Shown: in pieces, positions 7,878 through 15,828 of the stretch
How positions within the stretch are numbered: the stretch's first letter is position 1
Layout: the number at the start of each line of letters is the position of its first letter
Source of the DNA: Elusimicrobiaceae bacterium
GTDB lineage: Bacteria > Elusimicrobiota > Elusimicrobia > Elusimicrobiales > Elusimicrobiaceae
Assembly: GCA_017618215.1 (NCBI GenBank)
Contig: JAFZUQ010000004.1
Coordinates: 99,312-163,311 of the forward strand
DNA length: 64,000 nt
Reading direction: 5' to 3'
Position numbers and translations under genes: made by a program
The notes under the pieces: model-generated
What the model saw: only the letters and a program-made list of their open reading frames with translations
Told to the model about the DNA's origin: nothing
Databases searched by the model: none

Positions 7878-9092
7878 ATGCCGATATTTCCTAAAAAATT
7901 ATATAGCGTTGTGTGGGAGTTAACTTTAAAATGTAATGCACATTGTCAGCATTGCGGCTCTTCCGCCGGAAAAACAAGGGAAAAAGAGTTAACCCTAGAA
8001 GAAAATCTCCGTATCTGCGACCAACTTATAGAGTTAAAATGTGAAAGAATCAATCTTATGGGCGGGGAATTATTTTTGAACCCGGACTGGAAAAAGATTG
8101 CCGCGTACCTCTCAAAAAACGGTGTTTTGGTTTCAATTATCACTAACGGAATTTTATTAAATCAAGAAAATCTTGATTTCCTTAAAAAAATAAATACCGA
8201 AACTATCGGCCTAAGCATTGACGGCGGCCTTGCGCAAACGCATGACGATGTCAGGCGCGTTCCGGGCTTGTTTAACAAGATTTTTGAAAATATGCCAAAT
8301 ATTTTAAAAGCCGGCATACCCGTCGTAGCAATAACCACTTTAACAAAAAAGAATATTTTAGAATTAAATATTTTAAAACAAAAACTTTTGGATGCCGGTT
8401 TTAGGGGGTGGCAATTCCAGATGGCGGTTCCTTATGGCAGAATGGCAGAAAAGTTTTTGTTAAGTAAAGAAGAATATTATATTGCAGGGCTTTTCGGCGC
8501 AAAAAATAAATTGGCTATTCCGCAAAGTAAATTTCAAATAACTTGTATGCACGATTTCGGTTATTATTCAAAAGTAATTCCAATTAGGCAAAAACTTTTT
8601 GCTTGGAAGGGTTGCCCTGCCGGAAAATCGGGCCTTGGTATACGCAGCGACGGCAAAATACACGGCTGCTTATCTATGCAAAATGATAAATTTGCGGAAA
8701 GAGATTTTAGAAAAGAAACCCTAAAAGAAATTTTTTATTCCAAAAATTTTTGCACTTGGAACAAACGTTTTAGTAAATATAAAAAACTGGGCGGCTTTTG
8801 CAAAGAATGTGAATACGGTTTAATTTGTTTGGGCGGTTGTTCCGACACCGCACATTCGGTAACCGGGAATGTAGGTGATAATCCTTTTTGTTATCATGCA
8901 ATAGAAGTTGCCTACAAAAACTTAAAACCCACAAATGATTTTGAGGCGATATTTAAAAGCATTACCCAAGGCAAATTGGCGGACGACGGTAAATTTTACC
9001 TTAGTACAAAGGAAGAACTGACAACTGACTTAATTGACAAACTTAATATAACTGCCCAGCAAAAACAACTTCTAAAATTACTGACGGATTGA
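7878..9092 (+). CDS. Radical SAM/SPASM domain enzyme
   Basis: A 404-residue enzyme. The N-terminal radical SAM barrel has the cluster motif C19-x3-C23-x2-C26 in LTLKCNAHCQHCG, then NLMGGELFLNPDW and SIITNGILL. The C-terminal SPASM region has Cys at about 246 and 264 (GCPAGKSG, HGCLSM), 308, 311, 317 and 321 (FCKECEYGLICLGGCSD) and a later Cys in NPFCYHA, enough for auxiliary iron-sulfur clusters. SPASM enzymes mostly modify ribosomal peptides or enzyme side chains. It starts directly after the stop of the repeat-peptide gene (TAA then ATG), so that protein is the obvious candidate substrate. No transporter or dedicated protease gene is adjacent. Confidence 0.88.
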   Translation: MPIFPKKLYSVVWELTLKCNAHCQHCGSSAGKTREKELTLEENLRICDQLIELKCERINLMGGELFLNPDWKKIAAYLSKNGVLVSIITNGILLNQENLDFLKKINTETIGLSIDGGLAQTHDDVRRVPGLFNKIFENMPNILKAGIPVVAITTLTKKNILELNILKQKLLDAGFRGWQFQMAVPYGRMAEKFLLSKEEYYIAGLFGAKNKLAIPQSKFQITCMHDFGYYSKVIPIRQKLFAWKGCPAGKSGLGIRSDGKIHGCLSMQNDKFAERDFRKETLKEIFYSKNFCTWNKRFSKYKKLGGFCKECEYGLICLGGCSDTAHSVTGNVGDNPFCYHAIEVAYKNLKPTNDFEAIFKSITQGKLADDGKFYLSTKEELTTDLIDKLNITAQQKQLLKLLTD

Positions 9093-9095
9093 AAT

Positions 9096-9124
9096 TTGCG
9101 TTAAACCAATAAAAAAGATATAAT
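9096..9124 (+). promoter_or_regulatory. tRNA-Asp promoter
   Basis: -35 TTGCGT (9096-9101), 17-base spacer, consensus -10 TATAAT (9119-9124). The mature tRNA starts 14 bases after the -10 box. Confidence 0.7.
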
Positions 9125-9137
9125 ATTAGTACAGATT

Positions 9138-9215
9138 GGAGTCATGGTGTAGCCTGGTTAACACGCTGCCCTGTCAAGGCAGAGACCGCGGGTTCAAATC
9201 CCGTTGACTCCGCCA
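9138..9215 (+). tRNA. tRNA-Asp (anticodon GTC)
   Basis: A complete cloverleaf. The acceptor stem is GGAGTCA / TGACTCC with discriminator G and an encoded CCA. The anticodon stem CTGCC / GGCAG closes the loop CTGTCAA with anticodon GTC. The T arm contains GGTTCAAATCC. It has its own promoter and terminator. Confidence 0.97.
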
Positions 9216-9218
9216 TTT

Positions 9219-9246
9219 AAAAGCACCCTTTTGGGTGCTTTTTGAT
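9219..9246 (+). terminator. Terminator of tRNA-Asp
   Basis: Perfect stem AAAAGCACCC / GGGTGCTTTT with a TTTT loop, followed by T-rich sequence. Confidence 0.88.
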
Positions 9247-9293
9247 TTTTTAACATAAAATTGTAGTGCAAGAGTATAGTTTCGCATTGCGCA

Positions 9294-9407
9294 GCAAATT
9301 TAAGATGATTTTTGATTTTCTCTTTGACGACGAATACCAAGAAGTATAGGAGCGAAGCGATTTTCGGTATTCTAGGAAAAGAAAAATAAAAAAGGGCTTA
9401 AATTTGC
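9294..9407. other. Long imperfect palindrome between tRNA-Asp and purB
   Basis: The outer arms GCAAATTTAAG (9294-9304) and CTTAAATTTGC (9397-9407) are exact reverse complements. Inner arms GAATACC (9332-9338) and GGTATTC (9366-9372) are also exact, with further partial complementarity between. The apex contains GGAGCGAAGCGA. No gene was found in 9247-9476. It could be a structured RNA, a small MITE-like element or a tRNA-proximal insertion remnant. Confidence 0.5.
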
Positions 9408-9476
9408 AAGCACGTTATATGCGTACGACAATATAATGCGGAAACACAACACGTAAAAATATTACATCTTTATATT

Positions 9477-9485
9477 TGCTAAAAT
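9477..9485 (+). promoter_or_regulatory. Extended -10 promoter of purB (leaderless type)
   Basis: TGCTAAAAT, with eight bases between its end and the ATG at 9494. No Shine-Dalgarno is present. Confidence 0.55.
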
Positions 9486-9493
9486 ATATATGT

Positions 9494-10888
9494 ATGGACA
9501 ATCCAGACTTCCTTAGTCCTCTTGATGCGCGCTACCAAAGCGCTCTTCTGCCGCTTTCAAAATGTTGCGGACAGAATTGTTTAATAAAAAATCGTGTTAA
9601 AGTTGAAACGGAATATTTTATTTTGCTTTCTTCATTAGGTTTACCTGACTTAAAGTTAAATAAACAGGAAATCGACTATATTCGCGATTTACAAAATTTA
9701 AGTGCGCAAGATCTAGGTATTATCAATGCTATTGAAAATACCGGTTATAAAAATATCCCGGCAACACACCACGATGTAAAAGCAATAGAATATTTTTTAA
9801 AAATTAAATTTCAGGTACATAAAACTTTAAAAAACAAAACGGAGTGGTTACATTTTGCAATAACTTCGGAGGATACAAACTCCCCGGCACATGCTTTGAT
9901 TTTAGCAGACGGTTTGCAAAATGTTTTAATACCTACATTAGAAAATTTACTCAAAAATTTAAAAACTCTTGCGCGCAAAGAAGCTAATAGCCCCATGCTT
10001 GCAAGGACACATGGCCAAGCGGCAGTGCCGACTACATTTGGAAAAGAAGTCGCTGTTTTTGCAAGCCGTTTGCAAAAACAAATTGCAACTTTAAAGAATT
10101 CAAAACCCACTTGCAAATTCAGCGGCGCGGTAGGGAATTTTAATGCACATTATGCCGTTTTCCCAAATATAAATTGGCAAAAAATTGCGCAAAATTTAAT
10201 CAAAAAATTAAATGAAGAGCGCGAAATTAAGATTGAACTTTCCCACTTAACAACACAAATTGATAATTATGACAATTTCGCTGAAATTTTTGATAATATT
10301 ACACGTATAAACAATATTTTGCTTGATTTATCCCAAGATTTTTGGCGTTATATTAGTGACGGCTGGATTAAACAACAAATTGTTAAAGGCGAAATCGGCT
10401 CATCTACCATGCCACAAAAAATTAACCCGATTTTCTTTGAAAATGCCGAAGGCAATTTGGGGCTTTCAAATGCTATACTAAAATTTTTAAGTACAAAATT
10501 ACCTGTTAGTCGCTTGCAACGAGATCTTTCAGGCTCAACGGTAATACGCAATATTCCCGTTGCTTTAGCGCATAGCTTACTTGCCTATCAAAATTTAATA
10601 AAAGGTCTAAATCGCATTGTTTTTGACCATCAAAAAGCCCTTGAAACTTTAAAACAAAACCCGCAAATACTTGCGGAATATTTCCAAACTTTACTTCGGG
10701 CAAACGGCATAGATAATGCTTACGAAATAATTAAAGACTTAACAAGAACTTATAAATTTTCAAAAGAAGATTTAGATAATTTTTTAGCAAAACAAAAATT
10801 AAATAAAGATTTAAAAAATAAAATTAAACAAGCAAAAGCGGAAAACTATTTGGGTATTTCCCCTTTGCTTGCTAAGGAGATAAAATGA
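9494..10888 (+). CDS. purB: Adenylosuccinate lyase
   Basis: Cleaves adenylosuccinate to AMP and SAICAR to AICAR, releasing fumarate. The 464-residue protein is of the E. coli PurB type: it begins with LSPLDARY and has THHDVKAIEYFLK, SEDTNSPAHAL, ARTHGQAAVPTTFGKE and the fumarase/aspartase signature GSSTMPQKINP at about residues 302-312. The ATG at 9494 is preferred to a TTG at 9476, because the family starts here and the TTG lies in the promoter -10 element. It overlaps purA by four bases (ATGA). Confidence 0.95.
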   Translation: MDNPDFLSPLDARYQSALLPLSKCCGQNCLIKNRVKVETEYFILLSSLGLPDLKLNKQEIDYIRDLQNLSAQDLGIINAIENTGYKNIPATHHDVKAIEYFLKIKFQVHKTLKNKTEWLHFAITSEDTNSPAHALILADGLQNVLIPTLENLLKNLKTLARKEANSPMLARTHGQAAVPTTFGKEVAVFASRLQKQIATLKNSKPTCKFSGAVGNFNAHYAVFPNINWQKIAQNLIKKLNEEREIKIELSHLTTQIDNYDNFAEIFDNITRINNILLDLSQDFWRYISDGWIKQQIVKGEIGSSTMPQKINPIFFENAEGNLGLSNAILKFLSTKLPVSRLQRDLSGSTVIRNIPVALAHSLLAYQNLIKGLNRIVFDHQKALETLKQNPQILAEYFQTLLRANGIDNAYEIIKDLTRTYKFSKEDLDNFLAKQKLNKDLKNKIKQAKAENYLGISPLLAKEIK

Positions 10889-11904
10889 TTGATATAGTTT
10901 GCGGCGGCCAAGCCGGCGACGAAGGAAAAGGCAAAATCGCGGCCTATTTATCTTATAAAGGCAATTATGCATATTGTGTACGCGTGGGCGGCCCAAATGC
11001 CGGGCATACCGTTGAACAAGATGGCCATAAATATACTTTAAAAAATATTCCCTCCGGTTTCTTGAATCCAAACACTAAGCTTGTTTTAGGTGCAGGCGCT
11101 TATACAAAAACCGACTGGCTTTTAAAAGAAGTTGAACTCACTAACACTAGAGACCGCCTTATAATTGACCCTTATGCCGTTTTAATTACCGATGAAGAAA
11201 CCAAAGCCGAACAAGATGCCGCACACTTTATGAAACATATCGGCAGTGTAGGTACAGGCCTTGGGCAAGCAGTAAAAAACCGCATTGAAAGAAGACAAGT
11301 TAAATTTGCAAAAGATGAACCTTTACTTAAAGATTTTATTTGTGAAGTACCGGAGCTTTTAAACAAAGCTTTAGATAAAGGTGAACACATTTTGCTTGAA
11401 GGCACACAAGGTATAAAACTGTCTTTACTTCACGGGGAATATCCTTTTGTCACTTCACGCGACACAACCGCTTCAACATTCCTTGGTGAAGCAGGCCTTG
11501 GACCAAAAAGTGTTCGTGATGTCTATGTAGTGTTTAAACCCTATATTACACGCGTCGGACCGGGTCCTCTTGAAAAAGAAATTTTTGATGAATCAGACCT
11601 TGAAATTTACCATACAAAAGGACGCGAAATCGGCTCAGTCAGCAAAAGGCTGCGCCGTGTAGGTGCTTTTGAAAAGCGCAGTGCAGCACGCGCTATTATG
11701 ATAAATAATGCTACCAAAATCGCAATTACACATATTGACATGTTTGAAGGCAATAATGCAGTAAAAAAATATGAAGATTTTACCGCAGAAGCCAAACAAT
11801 TTTTGGAAAACATTAAAGAACTTTCAAAGGAAATATATCCACACCCGGCACTCAGCATAATTTCCACCGGTGCTGATATGGAAGATACTTTGGTTTTAAA
11901 TTAA
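10885..11904 (+). CDS. purA: Adenylosuccinate synthetase, short form
   Basis: Joins IMP and aspartate with GTP hydrolysis to give adenylosuccinate, the substrate of the overlapping purB product. The N-terminal phosphate loop reads GGQAGDEGKGK, where most bacteria have QWGDEGKGK, and the next motif is GGPNAGHT. GTGLGQA, EGTQG and RDTTAS follow. At 339 residues it is about 90 shorter than the usual bacterial enzyme and resembles the short form common in archaea. It starts in ATGA overlap with purB, so the pair is translationally coupled. Confidence 0.93.
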   Translation: MIDIVCGGQAGDEGKGKIAAYLSYKGNYAYCVRVGGPNAGHTVEQDGHKYTLKNIPSGFLNPNTKLVLGAGAYTKTDWLLKEVELTNTRDRLIIDPYAVLITDEETKAEQDAAHFMKHIGSVGTGLGQAVKNRIERRQVKFAKDEPLLKDFICEVPELLNKALDKGEHILLEGTQGIKLSLLHGEYPFVTSRDTTASTFLGEAGLGPKSVRDVYVVFKPYITRVGPGPLEKEIFDESDLEIYHTKGREIGSVSKRLRRVGAFEKRSAARAIMINNATKIAITHIDMFEGNNAVKKYEDFTAEAKQFLENIKELSKEIYPHPALSIISTGADMEDTLVLN

Positions 11905-11915
11905 AAGGAGAATAT

Positions 11916-12716
11916 ATGGCAAATTACACAACAACAAAATATGTCCCAAGCGGTTTTATTTTGGGAAAAGTATTGGCGGCAATATTTGTTTTATTGCTTG
12001 TAATAACTGCATTTAGCAGTTATTTTACTGTTGATGCAGGGCAATCTGCAATCAAACTGCGCTTCGGTAAAATTGTGGGTTCTTATGAAGAAGGTTTACA
12101 TTTTAAAATTCCCTTCGTTGATACAATTGAAAAATTTTCCACCCGCGTTAATAAAGATACTATTGATACAGAGGCATTTTCTCGCGATTTGCAGACAATC
12201 AAGGTCGGCTTGGCCGTAAACCATAGAATTTTGCCGGAAACGGTTGTTTCTATTTACCGCAACTTGGGCAGAAACTATGTGCAAACCGTTTTAACACCTA
12301 TGGTGGAAGAATGGATTAAAGCCATTGTTTCCAAATATTCTGCGGAAAGTTTAATTTCAAACCGCGTCGAAGTAGCCCGTGAACTTGATACAATTTTAAA
12401 AGAAAAAATGCAGGAAAAGCAGGTAATAGTCTCTGATATAGCTATTGTTAATTTTGATTTTTCCCCGCAATTTTTAAAAGCAGTAGAAGATAAACAAATC
12501 GCCGAACAAGAGGCAAAACGCGCAACAAACTTAGTTGAAAAAGTTAAAAAGGAAGCCGAACAACAGGTTTTAAAAGCCAAAGCAGAAGCGGAAAGTTTAA
12601 AACTTCAAAGGCAAGTTATTACACCGGAACTTTTAAAACTCAAAACTATTGAAAAATGGAACGGTCAATTACCGACATATAACGGCGGTGATTTGCCTTT
12701 CATAATGGTTAAATAA
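11916..12716 (+). CDS. SPFH/prohibitin-family membrane protein
   Basis: A 266-residue protein with one N-terminal membrane helix (about residues 18-38), then an SPFH/Band 7 domain (VDAGQSAIKLRFGK and LHFKIPFVDTIEKF). A long charged coiled coil (about 175-235, rich in Glu, Ala and Lys) and a short C-terminal segment follow. Prohibitin-like proteins form ring scaffolds in the membrane and often regulate FtsH-type proteases; no protease gene is adjacent. It follows purA after 11 bases with ribosome binding site AAGGAG and is probably the last gene of that operon. Confidence 0.85.
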   Translation: MANYTTTKYVPSGFILGKVLAAIFVLLLVITAFSSYFTVDAGQSAIKLRFGKIVGSYEEGLHFKIPFVDTIEKFSTRVNKDTIDTEAFSRDLQTIKVGLAVNHRILPETVVSIYRNLGRNYVQTVLTPMVEEWIKAIVSKYSAESLISNRVEVARELDTILKEKMQEKQVIVSDIAIVNFDFSPQFLKAVEDKQIAEQEAKRATNLVEKVKKEAEQQVLKAKAEAESLKLQRQVITPELLKLKTIEKWNGQLPTYNGGDLPFIMVK

Positions 12717-12732
12717 ATATTAGCTATAAAAA

Positions 12733-12763
12733 AAATCCTCCGCAAAAACGGGGGATTTTTTAT
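12733..12763. terminator. Bidirectional terminator between the SPFH and pilin-like genes
   Basis: Stem AAATCCTCCG / CGGGGGATTT with loop CAAAAA. It is followed by T on the plus strand and by eight T on the minus strand, so it can end both the purBA-SPFH operon and the convergent pilin-like gene. Confidence 0.85.
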
Positions 12764-12823
12764 TTAAATTAAAACGAACATTCATATCGTTAAGGTAAAT
12801 GTGCCAAAATTTTACTCAACGAC

Positions 12824-13075
12824 CTATGGATTTTCTTCTTCAAGGAATTCGATATCTAGGTCTTGAAAATCTTCTGCATACTCACCATGTTCGTTAGCGT
12901 ACCTTTGTTGGGCCTGAGCTATCGCTGATAATTGCTCCTCCACTTCGGCATATTTTGCTCTCTCAACTGCCTTCATATATTGAGGAACGGCAATCGCAAC
13001 CAAAATACTTATTATCAAAATTGCTACTAAAAGTTCCAGCAAGGTAAACCCTTTGTTCATACTATTTTTAAACAT
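12824..13075 (-). CDS. Type IV pilin-like protein (short)
   Basis: An 83-residue prepilin. After the leader MFKNSMNKG comes the prepilin peptidase site G/FTLLELL with Glu at position 5, then a hydrophobic helix VAILIISILVAIAVPQYM that doubles as membrane anchor and assembly domain. An acidic C-terminal part ends in EFLEEENP. It is short for a major pilin and lacks Cys, so it may be a minor pilin or pseudopilin. Start: GGAGG lies nine bases upstream of the ATG at 13075. It has its own strong promoter. No pilus assembly gene lies nearby. Confidence 0.85.
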   Translation of the reverse strand: MFKNSMNKGFTLLELLVAILIISILVAIAVPQYMKAVERAKYAEVEEQLSAIAQAQQRYANEHGEYAEDFQDLDIEFLEEENP

Positions 13076-13109
13076 AAAATGTATCCTCCATTAATACTGC
13101 CACAATATA

Positions 13110-13138
13110 ATTATAACGTAAAAAAAGATAAATTTCAA
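13110..13138 (-). promoter_or_regulatory. Promoter of the short pilin-like gene
   Basis: Minus strand -35 TTGAAA (13133-13138), 17-base spacer, -10 TATAAT (13110-13115). The next pilin-like gene has the same arrangement. Confidence 0.75.
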
Positions 13139-13167
13139 TCCCATAGAGGTAATTCCCTTCAACCACA

Positions 13168-13199
13168 CAAAAAATATCCCCCGTAGGAAGGGGGATATT
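13168..13199 (-). terminator. Terminator of the second pilin-like gene
   Basis: Minus strand stem AATATCCCC / GGGGATATT followed by T, located about 20 bases after the stop at 13219. Confidence 0.8.
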
Positions 13200-13218
13200 G
13201 TTTAATTAAATACTTCTT

Positions 13219-13812
13219 TTATGGAAGTTCTTCTTTTTTGTCTTTTCCCTGGATGCTTATTACTTCTTCAAGTTTGTCCTTGACATCTTCCGGTATATTT
13301 ATCTCTTTGTTGATTCCAGCTGATCCACAGCTTTTACAAGTTTCTAATGCTTTACAGCCTTCTTTACCGTCAAGACTTAAAATACCGCTATCATCACAGG
13401 TGTAGGCTTTACCATCCAATTTAAACGATTCACACTTTACGTTGTCCTTTTCGTCAAGGTCTTCACAGAAACGTTTACCTGAGGATAAGTCTTCGTATAT
13501 AGCATACAAAGATTTCCCGCCTTTAATTCTTTCAATCACAACAAAGTTATCCTTGTTGACACTTTCAATTGAAACAGCAAAGTTCCTAGTAGAAAACACA
13601 GGGCCTTTGACCGCTTTTAATTTGCCTTCTTCTTTAAGTTCTTTAAGCTCCTCTTTCTCTTTCTGTTTGAATTCCTCTGCTACTTTTTTATCCTCTGATT
13701 TGCTCTGTGCCTTTGTCTGTGCTGCAGCAGGTACGACCAAAAGGCCTACCAACAACACTACTGCCATAAGTTCAATCAAATTGAACCCTTTTTTCATTTT
13801 ATCTATAAACAT
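13219..13812 (-). CDS. Type IV pilin-like protein with Cys-rich C-terminus
   Basis: A 197-residue protein. The leader MFIDKMKKG is followed by the prepilin site G/FNLIELMAVVLLVGLLVV with Glu5. An unusual Ala/Gln/Lys/Glu-rich charged stretch (about residues 32-68, probably helical) follows the hydrophobic helix. The C-terminal half has several Cys (FCEDL, KCESF, YTCDDS, GCKALE, TCKSCGS), presumably disulfide-bonded. The start at 13812 has AAAGGAGGAG just upstream; an earlier in-frame ATG at 13836 would put that site inside the gene. Promoter and leader match those of the neighbouring pilin-like gene. Its role in a pilus or secretion pseudopilus is not determined. Confidence 0.82.
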   Translation of the reverse strand: MFIDKMKKGFNLIELMAVVLLVGLLVVPAAAQTKAQSKSEDKKVAEEFKQKEKEELKELKEEGKLKAVKGPVFSTRNFAVSIESVNKDNFVVIERIKGGKSLYAIYEDLSSGKRFCEDLDEKDNVKCESFKLDGKAYTCDDSGILSLDGKEGCKALETCKSCGSAGINKEINIPEDVKDKLEEVISIQGKDKKEELP

Positions 13813-13853
13813 ATGTATCTCCTCCTTTAAGACCATATTATTCCTACATAATA

Positions 13854-13882
13854 ATTATAACGCAAAAATCGGAATTTTTCAA
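13854..13882 (-). promoter_or_regulatory. Promoter of the second pilin-like gene
   Basis: Minus strand -35 TTGAAA (13877-13882), 17-base spacer, -10 TATAAT (13854-13859). Confidence 0.75.
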
Positions 13883-13892
13883 GCCCCCGCGT

Positions 13893-13934
13893 ACAAATAA
13901 ATATCCCCCGTTCTCATGGGGGATATTTATTTGT
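13893..13934. terminator. 17-base-pair terminator hairpin after mutSL
   Basis: Perfect 17-base-pair inverted repeat (13893-13909 and 13918-13934) with an eight-base loop, CCCCC / GGGGG at the apex and A/T at the base. It lies 60 bases downstream of the mutL stop and just upstream of the pilin promoter. Confidence 0.75.
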
Positions 13935-13992
13935 GCAATGGTTTTTAAGCAATATATCAAAATAAATGCTTATGTAGATAAAATAATTAAGA

Positions 13993-15828
13993 TTACCCGC
14001 GGCCGATTTTTTTAGATATTTCTGCTAAAGTTAGATTTAACATCGTCGGCCTGCCATGTGGGCAATGTAAGGCATCTTTACAGGTTTTTAAATTTTCAAG
14101 TAAGGCCTCAGCCTCTGTTTGTGTTAAATGCTCACCCGCTTTGACTGCTTTTTTACAAGCCTTTGTTGCAATAAATTTATGCCTAAATTCATTATCGGTT
14201 TTTAAAGGATTTCCGGCACTCTCGGCAAATGATACAATAAATTCTTTAATTTCCTTTTCCCCCATTTTAAGAAGGGCAGGGGTGGAACTTACAAGTAAAA
14301 CCGTTCCGGAAAATTTGGAAACTTCAAAACCGGTTTCCTTTAAAAAACTTTCCCAATTCAAAACTGTTTCCAGTTTACTTGCCGGCAAATCAATATTCAA
14401 AGGAAACATTAAAGGCTGACGCGCTACTTCCCCTTTTGAAATAAGTTCACAAAATTCCTCAAAATAAATACGTTCCTGTGCGGCGTGTTGGTCTATTATG
14501 AGCAAACCGTCGCATTCCTCAAAAAGCAAATAACTGTTACGAAGTTGCCCTAAATATCTATAAGGCCCATGCCACCAGGAAGGTTGATTTTTAGCAGGAA
14601 CTGCGTGTACTTCTTCATTAGTTTCATGATTTTTAGGTTCATCAAAGTTATATAGAACAGGATCTTCATGCTCAAAAGTTTTAAGATTCGGCACCGGGGA
14701 AGTTTGAAGTAAAGTCGCTAATTCTGCCGCTACATTTAACTTCGGTTTATTTTCAAAAGTTTTTTGCGAAATGATATTTGCCTTCGGTATTTGCGGAACA
14801 GTTACCGGCTTGGTTAAAGTAATTTCCGCTTTATCTTGAGTTTTTAACAAAGCTTGAGAAATCGTTTTATACAAGAAATTAAAAATATCATTTTCAAAAG
14901 CAAATTTGACTTCGCGTTTTTGAGGATGAATATTAACATCAAAATCTGCCGGATTTAAAGTTAAATAAATTATTGCACAAGGATATTTATTTTGAGCTCT
15001 GAAAGGCTGATAGGCTTTAAATAGTGCCTGATGCAAGACCTTACAAGTAACCGGGCGTTTGTTAATGAAAAAATATTGTAAATTCCTGCTTGCACAAAGT
15101 TTATGCGCCGGTGAAACAAGGGCTTTAAAACCAAAATTTTTATCTTCTAAATAAATTAAATCCTTTGCCGTTTCTTGGCCGATGATTTGACTTACCCTTT
15201 GCCTAATACCTTCTTCTGTATCCTGTACGGTAGATAAATTGTAAACCGGTGTATTATCGGTTTTAACTTTTAATGTAACATTTAAATTCGCCAAGGCGAC
15301 TTCTTCCACAATAGTTAAAAGATGGCTGCGTTCAACGGAATCGGATTTTAAAAATTTTAAACGTGCCGGGGTATTATAAAATAAATTTTCAACTTCTACG
15401 GTAGTACCTTTAATTTCAGGGGCAGCGGTTTGCTGCAAAATTTTGCCGCCTTCGGCTTTAATTTGAGCCCCTTTTGAACCTTCCTGAAAACTTGTCAAAG
15501 TAAGTTTACTGACTGCTGCTATTGAAAATAGGGCTTCCCCCCTAAAACCGAAGGTATGCAAATTATTTAAGTCGTCAAACTTAGAAATTTTGCTTGTGGA
15601 ATGCCTAAGCAATGCGGTTTTTAAATCTTCTTCTTTTATGCCACTTCCGTTATCATTCACACGTATCAGCTTTTTACCGGCATTAACAATATCAATATTT
15701 ATTGCAGTTGCACCGGCGTCAATAGAATTTTCAAGCAATTCTTTAAGAACACCTGCAGGGCGTTCAATAACTTCGCCTGCGGCGATTTTGCTTGAAGTTA
15801 AAAAATCTAGAACTTTAATATCACTCAT
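13993..15828 (-). CDS. mutL: DNA mismatch repair protein MutL (endonuclease type)
   Basis: A 611-residue matchmaker of mismatch repair. The N-terminal GHKL ATPase has ENSIDAGAT, RVNDNGSGI and TFGFRGEAL. A transducer domain and a Pro-rich linker (about 340-420) follow. The C-terminal dimer domain carries the metal-binding endonuclease motif DQHAAQERIYFEE and CPHGRP, so this MutL should nick DNA itself, as in bacteria without MutH. Its start overlaps the end of mutS by eight bases. Confidence 0.95.
   Translation of the reverse strand: MSDIKVLDFLTSSKIAAGEVIERPAGVLKELLENSIDAGATAINIDIVNAGKKLIRVNDNGSGIKEEDLKTALLRHSTSKISKFDDLNNLHTFGFRGEALFSIAAVSKLTLTSFQEGSKGAQIKAEGGKILQQTAAPEIKGTTVEVENLFYNTPARLKFLKSDSVERSHLLTIVEEVALANLNVTLKVKTDNTPVYNLSTVQDTEEGIRQRVSQIIGQETAKDLIYLEDKNFGFKALVSPAHKLCASRNLQYFFINKRPVTCKVLHQALFKAYQPFRAQNKYPCAIIYLTLNPADFDVNIHPQKREVKFAFENDIFNFLYKTISQALLKTQDKAEITLTKPVTVPQIPKANIISQKTFENKPKLNVAAELATLLQTSPVPNLKTFEHEDPVLYNFDEPKNHETNEEVHAVPAKNQPSWWHGPYRYLGQLRNSYLLFEECDGLLIIDQHAAQERIYFEEFCELISKGEVARQPLMFPLNIDLPASKLETVLNWESFLKETGFEVSKFSGTVLLVSSTPALLKMGEKEIKEFIVSFAESAGNPLKTDNEFRHKFIATKACKKAVKAGEHLTQTEAEALLENLKTCKDALHCPHGRPTMLNLTLAEISKKIGRG

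Noticed and set aside
9247..9476. Purine riboswitch upstream of purB
   Set aside because: The conserved purine aptamer sequences are not visible, and the purB promoter lies too close to the start codon to leave an untranslated leader.
9476..9493. TTG start for purB six codons upstream
   Set aside because: The TTG lies inside the TGCTAAAAT promoter box and the added residues do not match the family; the ATG at 9494 does.
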